Positions 51,842 to 60,918 of a stretch of DNA of 64,000 bases are shown here, one piece after another. The notes beneath the pieces are model-generated. The model ran no database searches, had not been told where the DNA came from, and was given only the letters and a program-made list of their open reading frames with translations. The first letter of the stretch is position 1, and each line of letters opens with the position of its first letter. The translations under genes and the position numbers were made by a program. The DNA is taken from assembly GCA_030644725.1 (NCBI GenBank), contig CP130629.1, positions 1,962,795-2,026,794 of the forward strand, in the 5' to 3' direction. This DNA comes from Candidatus Electrothrix communis. GTDB lineage: Bacteria; Desulfobacterota; Desulfobulbia; Desulfobulbales; Desulfobulbaceae.

Positions 51842-52588
51842 ATGAACAACGACAAGTTATACCGTAGCGGCAAAGTGACAGAGGATTTTACCTTTAACGA
51901 TAAGGTAGCAGAGGTTTTCGACGACATGCTTGATCGCTCTGTGCCCCATTATCACACAGTGATCACGGCCACAGCTGCCATGATTCGCCGCTTGGCAAAA
52001 CCGGAGAGCGTGATTTATGATCTGGGCTGTTCCACGGGTTCTACCCTGCTGGAACTCGCACGCCTGCTGCCGGATATGCATCTGCGTTTTATCGGCCTGG
52101 ATAATGCCCCAGCTATGCTAGACAAGGCTCGAAGAAAGGCGGAAATGTTCGGCAAGAGCGCAGTAATTGAATTTCATCAACAGGATATCACCGACGTCGG
52201 GCTCGCAACAACACTTGAGGGAGCGGATATCATTCTCTGCAATTATACCCTACAGTTTATCCGCCCCATGCTTCGCCAGGAGTTCATCAACCGCCTCTCT
52301 GCCTCTCTCCCGGCTAACGGGTTGCTCTTTGTCAGTGAAAAGATCATCAGTAACCACAGCCTCCTGAACAGGACTTTTATCGACCTGTACCATGACTTTA
52401 AACGGGATCAGGGCTATTCAGAGCTGGAGATTGCGGCCAAGCGGGAGGCCCTGGAAAATATCCTGATCCCCTTTACCCCGGAAGAAAACATCAGCCTGCT
52501 CAAGGAAAGTGGCTTCCAAGAGGTAGAGATGTTTTTTCGCTGGATCAATTTTGCCTCGTTTGTGGCTCTCAAAAAACAAGCGGAGTAA
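51842..52588 (+). CDS. cmoA: Carboxy-S-adenosyl-L-methionine synthase
   Basis: 248 residues. MNNDKLYRSGKVTEDFTFND and VAEVFDDMLDRSVPHYHTVI are characteristic of CmoA, and YDLGCSTGSTLLELARLLPD is the SAM-binding motif. Other CmoA blocks are LCNYTLQFIRP and FIDLYHDFKRDQGYSELEIA. It makes carboxy-SAM from SAM and prephenate for the tRNA wobble modification cmo5U; the CmoB partner is not in this window. AGGAAAAAGG precedes ATG. Confidence 0.95.
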   Translation: MNNDKLYRSGKVTEDFTFNDKVAEVFDDMLDRSVPHYHTVITATAAMIRRLAKPESVIYDLGCSTGSTLLELARLLPDMHLRFIGLDNAPAMLDKARRKAEMFGKSAVIEFHQQDITDVGLATTLEGADIILCNYTLQFIRPMLRQEFINRLSASLPANGLLFVSEKIISNHSLLNRTFIDLYHDFKRDQGYSELEIAAKREALENILIPFTPEENISLLKESGFQEVEMFFRWINFASFVALKKQAE

Positions 52589-52617
52589 ACGAACTCTTCC
52601 TTTTTGATGCAGGGTCT

Positions 52618-52645
52618 GTAGGGGCACTGAGCGCCGTGCCCCAAC
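52618..52645. repeat. REP-like palindrome
   Basis: GTAGGGGCACTGAGCGCCGT then GCCCCAAC, a slightly diverged copy of the GTAGGGGCACGG family, in the gap between convergent cmoA and the PPK2 gene. Confidence 0.75.
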
Positions 52646-52650
52646 GTTTT

Positions 52651-53739
52651 TTAACCGACAAACCGTCCCAGCTTCAGAAGCTGGGCATCCATCAACTCCT
52701 TCTCCCGAGCCCCGGAGATCACCACGTCCGGCTCCGGCACATAATCAAGCTTCTTATTGCCCCGATCATAGGGAACCGTATTGAGAATGATCTTCATCAC
52801 GTTCAGGCGGGCCTCATGCTTATTATTGGACCGAATAATCGTCCACGGTGCCACATTGGTATGCGTACGCTTCAGCATTTCGTATTTTTGCCGGGTAAAA
52901 TCATCCCAGCGATTCTGAGCCTGCACATCGATTTCTGATAATTTCCACTGGCGCAGCGGATCGGTCTTGCGCCGCTCAAAACGTTTCGCCTGTTCTTCCT
53001 TGGTCACGGAAAAATAGAGCTTGACAAGAATAGTGCCCTGACGCACCAAATCTTTTTCAAAACCGGTAACGCCCCGCATAAAATCGTTATATTCTTCATT
53101 AGTACAGAAGCCGAACACCGGCTCTACAACCGCCCGATTATACCAACTGCGATCAAACAGCACCACTTCGCCGCCGCGTGGAAACTCGGTGACATATTTT
53201 TGAAAAAACCACTGGGTTTTCTGATGCTCTGTGGGCTTACCAAGGGCAACAATCCGGTAATGTTTCTCATTCATATACCGGGTTACCCGCCGAATAGTGC
53301 CGCCTTTTCCGGCAGCATCCCGTCCTTCAAACAAGATGACCATACGCCGATTGTTCAGCTCAAGATATTTCTGCAACCTGATCAGCTCAGCCTGATAGGG
53401 CTTTAAGGCTTCTTCTCTATGATAGCGCCTGATCGCCTTGCGTTGGAATTTACTCAGTTTGGGCATTCCGTCAACCAGCTCTTTATATTCTTTGACAAAT
53501 CCCTTGAGAGGAACGTGGTTACCGTCAACAGTAATTGTTTTTGGATTGGATTTTTTGCCTTTCCTTTTCTTTCTTTTTTCCTTCTTATCATCCGTAGCGT
53601 TACTTTTATGTACCTCCTGCTCACCTTGGCTATCAGCAGCATTTTCCTCGGGATCATTTTCCTGTTCGCTCACAGGAGCTGAGGCAGCATCCTGGAGATC
53701 TTTTTCTAGATTTTTTTTGTCCAATCTCGGTTCAGCCAT
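52651..53739 (-). CDS. ppk2: Polyphosphate kinase 2
   Basis: 362 residues. The PPK2 core has VILFEGRDAAGKGGTIRRVT (Walker A), LGKPTEHQKTQWFFQKYVTE, VVLFDRSWYNRAVVEPVFGF and LVKLYFSVTKEEQAKRFERR. It transfers phosphate between polyphosphate and nucleotides. The first 70 residues form an acidic, then lysine-rich low-complexity extension (DDKKEKRKKRKGKKSNPK), longer than usual. Preferred nucleotide and direction cannot be assigned. Single gene. Confidence 0.94.
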   Translation of the reverse strand: MAEPRLDKKNLEKDLQDAASAPVSEQENDPEENAADSQGEQEVHKSNATDDKKEKRKKRKGKKSNPKTITVDGNHVPLKGFVKEYKELVDGMPKLSKFQRKAIRRYHREEALKPYQAELIRLQKYLELNNRRMVILFEGRDAAGKGGTIRRVTRYMNEKHYRIVALGKPTEHQKTQWFFQKYVTEFPRGGEVVLFDRSWYNRAVVEPVFGFCTNEEYNDFMRGVTGFEKDLVRQGTILVKLYFSVTKEEQAKRFERRKTDPLRQWKLSEIDVQAQNRWDDFTRQKYEMLKRTHTNVAPWTIIRSNNKHEARLNVMKIILNTVPYDRGNKKLDYVPEPDVVISGAREKELMDAQLLKLGRFVG

Positions 53740-53941
53740 TTGTTACGTCCTGTCGTTGAAGTTCACTGAAAGTGATTTCTAAAAAATATGCAGAGCAAAA
53801 TATTTTCTTCAATAAGCCACCTCGTCGCAAAGCGAAGGGGATATTGAACTGGTGCTTCGCAAGGAAATCAAAAAAAATTATATCATTTCCGCTTCGTTTC
53901 TGTCAATGCGCGAAGGAGCCGATCTTCAGAAAAACCAGATC

Positions 53942-55114
53942 TTAACTACCAATAAAAACCGGTTGTCCTTCTTGTTTTTTCTCGGTCAGGCTCTGATGGA
54001 GAACAATTTTTTTACCGGCAATAACGGCATCTTCATAGGACTGCCTGTCAATTCGCACCCCTCTGGTCGTGCTGGTTCGCAGGCGAGGAAAATGAAACCC
54101 CACAAATTTCTGCAACACGGTATCCCCACTGACAATAAGTGCTCCTGTCATCTTGCTGCCTCCGACCGTCTCGCTCCCCTGTTGTGTCTCTCTCTGCGAC
54201 ATATTTTGAGCCTGCTCAGCCATCTTTTGAGAAAATCCATGCAGCAGACCAAGGTAATAACTGTTTTTCGCTGTTCGCGTATTCCCCTTAAACCGCTGTC
54301 TATTTTTCCCCCAGAGAGACTCCAGCTGCTGTTCAAGAAAATAAAAGCAATGTTCGGCAACAGGCACATTTTCCGAACGCCCCAAGAGCTCGATGGTCTT
54401 GTAGGAATCTTGGCGTTGCGCATCATAGAGCGAAGAAAAAATCACCTCAACAAAAAAATAATCTTTCAGGATCCGGCAGATGGCTTTCCGCCAAGACGGA
54501 ACCTGTTTTTTTCCAGTCTTGATCAGTAAACGGACACAGGCAGAGGGGTTATCTGCGGGATTATCTCCAGCATCTCCAGCGGTGGTCATTTTCACATTAT
54601 GCCGATGCAAAAGCTGTGTAGCCCGCTGCATGGCAAGGGCGGCCTCATGCTCATTCTCTGATCCAGCAAGAGCGAGTAACTTGTGTACCCGGCGGATAAT
54701 ATTTCGTCCAGCCTCTGTCTTCCCATCCTTGGCCGGTTCTGCAAGTACCTCCGGCAAATCACCAGTGGAACGATTATAAGGCGAGGGAATACCGAGCAGT
54801 TGACAGGCCTCCTGAAATGCTTTGCCGTGCCCGGCACTGGGCAGGCCCAAATACTCGCTGCACAGCTGGTGCGCCATCTCATGCTTGAGCACCATCAGGA
54901 CCACATCCCAGGAAAACGAGGCTATAAGATGCTGACTTATTCGAATGATGCGCTGGCCCGGAACCCAGCAGCCAAGCTGCTGTTTTGCTGCTGACAGCTC
55001 AAAGATAGGAGTACGGAGTTGGACACGGTAATAATAACAGATGTCGTTGAACTCATGGACCAGTTGCTCAAGCCATGCCTGTTGCGCAGCCTCGGTAATT
55101 TTTGTGCTCGTCAT
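53942..55114 (-). CDS. SprT-like zinc peptidase fused to DUF2786
   Basis: 390 residues. An N-terminal SprT-like domain with VVLMVLKHEMAHQLCSEYLG (HExxH) and GHGKAFQEACQLLGI is followed by DUF2786 (IIRRVHKLLALAGSENEHEA, ALAMQRATQLLHRHNV). The C-terminal part is unassigned. The fusion suggests a metalloprotease acting on DNA-bound or other proteins, which is inference only. It is transcribed alone. Confidence 0.85.
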   Translation of the reverse strand: MTSTKITEAAQQAWLEQLVHEFNDICYYYRVQLRTPIFELSAAKQQLGCWVPGQRIIRISQHLIASFSWDVVLMVLKHEMAHQLCSEYLGLPSAGHGKAFQEACQLLGIPSPYNRSTGDLPEVLAEPAKDGKTEAGRNIIRRVHKLLALAGSENEHEAALAMQRATQLLHRHNVKMTTAGDAGDNPADNPSACVRLLIKTGKKQVPSWRKAICRILKDYFFVEVIFSSLYDAQRQDSYKTIELLGRSENVPVAEHCFYFLEQQLESLWGKNRQRFKGNTRTAKNSYYLGLLHGFSQKMAEQAQNMSQRETQQGSETVGGSKMTGALIVSGDTVLQKFVGFHFPRLRTSTTRGVRIDRQSYEDAVIAGKKIVLHQSLTEKKQEGQPVFIGS

Positions 55115-55217
55115 ACCCTATTTCATTATTTTAGATAATAATACCGGGTGGATCATTGGAGTAGCCCGGCTCAACTTTCATTTCTTATTGTCCCTCCCCC
55201 GAGGGGAGGGATGGGTG

Positions 55218-56483
55218 TTATGATGTACGTGCAGATCCTTTTTCCCCGGCAACCCCTCGGATCGCCTCAATCCGTTGCAAGACAGGCGGATGAGAATAAT
55301 TGATAAAGACATTAAAGGGATGCGGGGTCAGATTGGACAGGTTATGGACACTGAGTTTTTTCAGACCGTTAATCAACCCTTCCCCCTGATCCTCAGTTGT
55401 GTTCACTGCCCAGGCATCAGCCTCGTATTCATTCTTCCTGGAATAGGTATGAAAAAAGATGGAAAGCAGCATGGAAACCGGTGCATACAGAAAGCCGAAA
55501 AAAATCAGACCGGCATAAACCGAAACATGCTCCATGCCAAAAGCGGCAAAGAGCTGCCTATTACCGAGAAACAGCGAAAGGATAAAAAACATAAGACCTG
55601 TTTGCAGAACAGAGATCCCCATCATTTTCAAAATATGCTTCTGCTTAAAATGCCCCATCTCGTGTGCCAGAACAGCTATTATTTCCTGAGAGCGCAACTT
55701 GTCAACCAAGGTGTCAAAAAAAACAATCCGACGAAAGGGACCAAAGCCGGTAAAAAAGGCATTCAACCGGGTAGAACGCTTGGAGCCGTCCATTGTATAG
55801 ACACCCTGGATGGCGAAATCCTGCTGGGCTGCGTACTCGGTAATCCCCTCTTTTAATTCCCCATCTTCCAAGGGGGTAAATTTATTAAACAGCGGCATGA
55901 TCAGAACCGGTGCCAGAAATTGTAGCACAAGGGTGAACAGGGTAACGGCCAGCCAGCAATAGAGCCAAGCCATGCTTCCGATAATCTCGAAAAACCAGAG
56001 CACTGCTGCAAGCAGCGATCCTCCTATAATTATGGCCAGCAATACTCCCTTAAGCAGATCCAGAACAAAGGTCTTTGCTGTGGTCTTGTTAAAGCCAAAA
56101 CGTTCTTCAATAACAAAGGTGGAATACAGAGAAAACGGGAGTCCGAGAAGGAAGGAAAGCAGGATCAAAGCCCCTGTGAACAGCAGGCCGGTGCTGATTG
56201 ATCCCCAGCCGACACTGCGAGCCAGCAGATCCACAGCATTAAATCCGCCTGCCAGGATAAAAACAAGGGTGAGAATCAAGGTGACAGTCTCCTGTATCAC
56301 GGAGAACCCCGTGGTCACTTTAGTGTACTCCTGTGATGTTCGATATTTTTCCTCATCATAGACATCCCTGAACTCTGTCGGCAGCTCAGGTTGCAGAGAA
56401 CGTATCTCAAAAAAAGAAACCACTAAGTCCAACAAATACCCGACCACAAGGACGGTAAGAATAAAAATAAGGTATGGGTTCAT
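55218..56483 (-). CDS. M48 (Ste24-like) membrane metallopeptidase
   Basis: 421 residues with about six or seven transmembrane helices. The zinc motif is IIAVLAHEMGHFKQKHIL, with the third ligand in RKNEYEADAWAV. FALTGFGPFRRIV-type text appears as FFTGFGPFRRIVFFDTLVD. This matches CAAX prenyl protease 1 (Ste24)-like bacterial proteins; HtpX is shorter. Bacterial substrates are probably damaged membrane proteins. A palindromic or promoter signal was not seen in the gap to the next genes. Confidence 0.92.
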   Translation of the reverse strand: MNPYLIFILTVLVVGYLLDLVVSFFEIRSLQPELPTEFRDVYDEEKYRTSQEYTKVTTGFSVIQETVTLILTLVFILAGGFNAVDLLARSVGWGSISTGLLFTGALILLSFLLGLPFSLYSTFVIEERFGFNKTTAKTFVLDLLKGVLLAIIIGGSLLAAVLWFFEIIGSMAWLYCWLAVTLFTLVLQFLAPVLIMPLFNKFTPLEDGELKEGITEYAAQQDFAIQGVYTMDGSKRSTRLNAFFTGFGPFRRIVFFDTLVDKLRSQEIIAVLAHEMGHFKQKHILKMMGISVLQTGLMFFILSLFLGNRQLFAAFGMEHVSVYAGLIFFGFLYAPVSMLLSIFFHTYSRKNEYEADAWAVNTTEDQGEGLINGLKKLSVHNLSNLTPHPFNVFINYSHPPVLQRIEAIRGVAGEKGSARTS

Positions 56484-56754
56484 ATTTTTTTTGTTCAGTA
56501 TTAATGGATGAGTTGATGAGTTCCAATTTCGAGGCGGAAGAAGAGGCTCTTTTCCGGTCCCTGTTCTTCCTGTTTGACATCTCCTTCTCCCCCCTATACC
56601 ATAATGATATTAGGAAAGAAAGCGAACCCCCTTTCTTTGTCCGGCAGAATTCTCTGTTTCTGTTAACAGAACAGTTGGCAGAACATGCACATGCGGTTTC
56701 TGAGAATATCCCTTGAAGTTTCGTTTATGATCTATCAGCCACATAATAATTTGT
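56484..56754. other. Divergent region between M48 peptidase and heme-type kinase
   Basis: 270 bases with an open frame at 56474-56716 that lacks coding features. It must hold promoters for both divergent genes, but no clear -35/-10 pair was singled out. Confidence 0.4.
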
Positions 56755-59025
56755 ATGCAAAATAATACAAGTGCAGGGCTCAAACAACTTCGTCTCTGGT
56801 GTGCGGCGGCATTGCTGTTCTGGTCGCTTCTTCTGAGCGGCTCTCTCGGTCTTTATGTTCAACATGAATGGCAAAGCGTAGAATTTATAGGAAAAAAAAT
56901 AGGACTGACCGCTGTCAACAAAGACTATGTCTACGAGTTATGGAACGCCCATAACGGCGGTGTCTACGCCCCGGTGAATGACAGGAATCAACCGAATCCC
57001 TATTTGAGCGGTGTTGTTGACAGGGATATTATCACACCGAGCGGGAAAAAACTCACGTTAATCAACCCCGCCCATATGACCCGTCAGGCATATCAGCTCG
57101 AACAGAAAACATACGGCATCGGCGGCCACACCACCAGCCTTGATGCGGTTCGACCGGAAAACGCACCGGATGACTGGGAGAGAGAAGCCCTCCTTTCCTT
57201 CACCCGGGGAGAAAAAGATGCTTCAAAGCTGATCAAAAAAGGCAAAAAGACCTCTATGCGAGTCATGATGCCAGCAATCACCCGAGAAAGCTGTCTCCAA
57301 TGCCATATACGAAAGGGCGATCAGGTCGGCGACATTCGCGGCGGGATCAGCATAACCTTTCCCATTGATGAAATTGCGGCGCTCTTCCAGAGCCAATTCA
57401 AAATAAATGCTCTGTATCATTTACTGATTTACCTAATAGGAATAACAGGACTCGTGCTCTTTTATGTGCAGACCAGCAAGCAAATAAAAAAAAGGGTAGC
57501 CATTGAGAAGCAATTACGGCGCCAAACAGAAGAATGGCAGAGCACCTTTGATGCTATTCCGGATATTATCACCCTTCAAGACAGTGAAATGCGCATCATC
57601 CGAGCAAATCGGGCAACATATGACTTTTTCCAGACAACCCCCGAGGAACTTGTCGGCTCCACCTGTTACAGCCTGTTTCGAAAAGAAACCACTGCCTGCC
57701 CCGGCTGCCCTGGAATACGCTCGACTGTTGACGGATATCAGCATTGCAGCACGGTTGAGCATAAATTCCTGGAAAACTTCTTTCATATCTGCTCGGCTCC
57801 TGTCCTGGATGAGCAGGGTGACTTTCAGTATATTGTCTATATTGCCCGTGACATAACGGACAAGAAAAAGCTGGAAGAAGAACTTTTCCAGGCCCGGAAG
57901 ATGGAAGCCATCGGCACCCTTGCCGGAGGAATAGCCCATGATTTCAATAATATTCTTGCTGCAATCCTTGGGTACACAGAAATAATTAAGCTCTCTCTGC
58001 CAACGAATAGTCCTCTTGAAAACGATTTTAATCAGATCATTCTTGCAGGCAACCGGGCAACGGATCTTATCAAACAGATCCTCACCTTTAGCAGAAAAAA
58101 AAAGCAGCAAAAAGAACAGCTCCAGATCGCCCAGACGGTCAGAGAGGCTATCAAAATGATGCGCTCATCCCTGCCAGCAACCATTGATATCCAGGAAGAT
58201 ATCGACGAGCAATGCGGCTTTGTGCTTGCCGACCCGACCAATATCCATCAAATCATTTTAAATCTCTTCACAAACGGTTTTCATGCCATCGGCAATGTAC
58301 AGGGGGTCTTGCAACTCATTCTAAAACCTGTAGAACTCTCCCTTGAACATATTGCTGATAAGCCGGAGATAAACCCAGGTTCCTTTGTAGAACTAACGGT
58401 GCAGGACAGTGGCCAGGGAATGGATGAAATCACCATGAGCCGCATCTTTGATCCCTATTTTACAACCAAGGAGCAGGGTGCCGGGACAGGATTGGGCTTG
58501 GCGGTCATCCACGGTATTGTGGAAGACTGCAACGGATTTATTGAGGTTGAAAGCGTTACCGGGCAGGGAACAGCCTTTCATGTCTATCTGCCGACTGTTG
58601 AGAACAGAAAAAAAAAGGAAAAGCCCAAAGAGGACCCTCGCCAGCCGCTCCCAGGCGGTAACGAACGAATCCTCTTTGTTGATGATGAGGTGGACCTTAC
58701 CCGTATCAGTGATTCCCTGCTGAGCAATCTCGGGTACAGTGTCACAGTTGAAACGCAAAGCCTCAAGGCGCTCGAAAAATTTCATAACGACCCAAAGGCC
58801 TTTGACCTGCTGATTACAGACCACACCATGCCGGGACTCACAGGAGGAGATCTCGCCCGTTCCGTCCTGCAACTCAGGCCGGACCTGCCTATCATCCTCT
58901 GTACAGGCTACACCGCCGCCTTTTCTGAACAGGAGGCCCGTAAAATCGGCATTAAAAAATATGCTATCAAACCCTTATCCACAAGAGAACTGGCCGAGCT
59001 TGTTCGGGACGTGCTTGATGGATAA
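56755..59025 (+). CDS. Hybrid histidine kinase with heme-type (CxxCH) sensor domain
   Basis: 756 residues. Transmembrane helix 1 is near 14-35. A periplasmic DUF3365-like sensor has RESCLQCHIRKGDQ, where CLQCH at 180-184 is a c-type heme site. Helix 2 is near 222-242. Next are a PAS domain (FDAIPDIITLQDSEMRIIRA), HisKA (LAGGIAHDFNNILAAILGYT), the ATPase (TGLGLAVIHGIVEDCNGFIE) and a C-terminal receiver (FDLLITDHTMPGL). It likely senses redox state or a gas through periplasmic heme. The cytochrome-like site needs the Ccm or Ccs system. Output partner unknown. Confidence 0.92.
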   Translation: MQNNTSAGLKQLRLWCAAALLFWSLLLSGSLGLYVQHEWQSVEFIGKKIGLTAVNKDYVYELWNAHNGGVYAPVNDRNQPNPYLSGVVDRDIITPSGKKLTLINPAHMTRQAYQLEQKTYGIGGHTTSLDAVRPENAPDDWEREALLSFTRGEKDASKLIKKGKKTSMRVMMPAITRESCLQCHIRKGDQVGDIRGGISITFPIDEIAALFQSQFKINALYHLLIYLIGITGLVLFYVQTSKQIKKRVAIEKQLRRQTEEWQSTFDAIPDIITLQDSEMRIIRANRATYDFFQTTPEELVGSTCYSLFRKETTACPGCPGIRSTVDGYQHCSTVEHKFLENFFHICSAPVLDEQGDFQYIVYIARDITDKKKLEEELFQARKMEAIGTLAGGIAHDFNNILAAILGYTEIIKLSLPTNSPLENDFNQIILAGNRATDLIKQILTFSRKKKQQKEQLQIAQTVREAIKMMRSSLPATIDIQEDIDEQCGFVLADPTNIHQIILNLFTNGFHAIGNVQGVLQLILKPVELSLEHIADKPEINPGSFVELTVQDSGQGMDEITMSRIFDPYFTTKEQGAGTGLGLAVIHGIVEDCNGFIEVESVTGQGTAFHVYLPTVENRKKKEKPKEDPRQPLPGGNERILFVDDEVDLTRISDSLLSNLGYSVTVETQSLKALEKFHNDPKAFDLLITDHTMPGLTGGDLARSVLQLRPDLPIILCTGYTAAFSEQEARKIGIKKYAIKPLSTRELAELVRDVLDG

Positions 59026-59038
59026 GCCCCCCATTTCG

Positions 59039-59107
59039 GTACAGGCCCCTGTGCCTGCCCTGAAATATTGCGGTTTCCGGTAGGGGCACGGCGTGCCGTG
59101 CCCCTAC
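59039..59107. repeat. REP-like palindromic repeat between convergent kinase genes
   Basis: First unit GTACAGGCCCCTGTGCCTGC then CC; second unit at 59080-59107 has 12-bp perfect arms GTAGGGGCACGG and CCGTGCCCCTAC around CGTG. It is the cleanest copy in the window and is placed as a bidirectional terminator would be. Confidence 0.9.
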
Positions 59108-59121
59108 GGTATCCTATTCCG

Positions 59122-60918
59122 TTACTCTTCCGTTACAGCAGGAATCTCTATATAAACGGTTGTGCCCTCTCCCTTTGTTGACTCAATATCTATATAGCCT
59201 TGATGCTGATGTATAATTGAAGAAGCGATAGTCAATCCTAACCCCATTCCTTTGCCGTTCCCCCGTACTTTGCTTGAAAAATACGGGTCAAAGACATTGA
59301 CAAGATCCTTGCTATCCATGCCGACACCTTGATCCTGAAGAGTTATCCTGATGAATTTCCCTTTGTTCCGCTCAGGATGGGCCTGCCCGGAACGGATTAT
59401 ATTCTCGACTGTCAGCGTAATGGCCCCACCTTCAGTGCCCAGCGCTTCCTGAGCATTAAGAAATAATTCACGCAGGGCCAAATCCAGCTGACCCGGATCA
59501 ATATATCCCATCCATAAATCCGGTGAAAAATGAAACTCCGGAACGACATTGGCTCCATCCAGAACAGCCAAGCAACTGGTAGCGACCAGATCACCAAGCG
59601 GAACAGCTTGCCGTGCAGGCGGATCAAAATTTGAAAAAAGCAGGAATTTATGGGTCAGATCCTTTGCCTGAGCAGAGGCCTCAGTTGCATAATCAAGAAA
59701 TCCTACTGCACTATGCCCAGGCGACATGTTCATGGCGGCAAGTTCGATATTACCGACAATGGCCATCAGGAGGTTATTGAAGTCATGGGCTATCCCTCCT
59801 GCCAAAGTTGCGACCAACGCCATCTTGCTATTTTTCAGAAAGCTTGCCTCCAGCTTCTTTCGGCGGGTGATATCGATACAGTATTCTATGGTCTGTTGTA
59901 TTTCATCTTCTCCCTGTCGGGCTGCCACCGGATGAGTATGGACTTCCAGTATCCGTTCATTTCCCTGGCGATCAAGAATGTTGTGCTCAAGCAAGGCTGG
60001 TTCATCCTGACGCAGAACATCCTGTAAAGGACAGGGAAGACCGCTCTTGTGACAGGGCTGATCCAACCCGTGCAGATATTGATAGCATTTTTCGCCTGCC
60101 GGTACGCCGCTCCGCCCCTCACGTGTTGCCTTATTGGCAATGGCAACCGTATAATCAGCAATGTTCACCACCATAAAAGGATGGGGAAGGGAATCGATCA
60201 CGGTGTGAAGAAAATTATTTTGCTCAACAATACGGGCGCTTCTCCGGGCAACCTCTTCCTCCAGCAGATCCCGGTGCTGCCGTATCTGTTCTTCGGCTTT
60301 TTTCCGTTCTTCAACCTCTTTTTGCAGAAGAATATTTTTCCGGTCCAACTCTGCTGTCCGTTCTTTGACCTTATCTTCCAATAAATCCCGCTGCACGGCC
60401 AAGGCAGCAAGGATATTCTCCCGTTCCATAGCAATATGCCATTTTTGAATAAGGGCACTGGCGCTCTGGCGTATTTCTATGGATTCAAAAGGCTTTTTTA
60501 TAACCAAAAGACTGTCTTTGGAGGTCAGCGCATTACTGATATCCTGCCAGGAATAATCAGAATGTGCCGTTATGATGACATATTGGAGCCGATCATCCTC
60601 CATCTGTAATTTCTTGATAGTTTGCAACCCGTCAAGACCGGGAGGTATCCGCATATCAACAAAGGCAAGGGCATACGGTTGCTCTTCCCTTCTGGCCTGA
60701 CGAACCATCCTGATGCCTTCATCACCCTGAAAGGCGGAATCCACCTGGATCATCGCATGGTAAGCCTTTGAAGCAGGCTTGCCGGTAATATCCGAAAGCA
60801 GGTCGTCGAAATCGTCAGGTGCAGTTGTCGGTTGCAGAATCTTTTTAATATCGTTGTGAATCTCCGGGTTATCGTCAATCACTAAAACCCGCCGAACTCT
60901 TTGTGCTATTGCTGTCAC
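59122..60918 (-). CDS. Response regulator-PAS-histidine kinase hybrid
   Basis: 598 residues. An N-terminal receiver (RRVLVIDDNPEIHNDIKKIL; LAFVDMRIPPGLDG) is followed by a coiled coil (70-150 residues), a PAS domain (IDSLPHPFMVVNIADYTVAI, with CYQYLHGLDQPCHKSGLPCP), HisKA (LAGGIAHDFNNLLMAIVGNI) and an ATPase (GMGLGLTIASSIIHQHQGYI). The GTG start overlaps the upstream kinase stop by four bases, so translation is coupled. It is probably the acceptor of phosphate from the DUF1638-like kinase. Confidence 0.9.
   Translation of the reverse strand: MTAIAQRVRRVLVIDDNPEIHNDIKKILQPTTAPDDFDDLLSDITGKPASKAYHAMIQVDSAFQGDEGIRMVRQARREEQPYALAFVDMRIPPGLDGLQTIKKLQMEDDRLQYVIITAHSDYSWQDISNALTSKDSLLVIKKPFESIEIRQSASALIQKWHIAMERENILAALAVQRDLLEDKVKERTAELDRKNILLQKEVEERKKAEEQIRQHRDLLEEEVARRSARIVEQNNFLHTVIDSLPHPFMVVNIADYTVAIANKATREGRSGVPAGEKCYQYLHGLDQPCHKSGLPCPLQDVLRQDEPALLEHNILDRQGNERILEVHTHPVAARQGEDEIQQTIEYCIDITRRKKLEASFLKNSKMALVATLAGGIAHDFNNLLMAIVGNIELAAMNMSPGHSAVGFLDYATEASAQAKDLTHKFLLFSNFDPPARQAVPLGDLVATSCLAVLDGANVVPEFHFSPDLWMGYIDPGQLDLALRELFLNAQEALGTEGGAITLTVENIIRSGQAHPERNKGKFIRITLQDQGVGMDSKDLVNVFDPYFSSKVRGNGKGMGLGLTIASSIIHQHQGYIDIESTKGEGTTVYIEIPAVTEE

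Noticed and set aside
56474-56716. 80-codon frame between the M48 peptidase and the heme-type kinase
   Set aside because: It overlaps the peptidase start region and has no recognisable features; it is probably chance.
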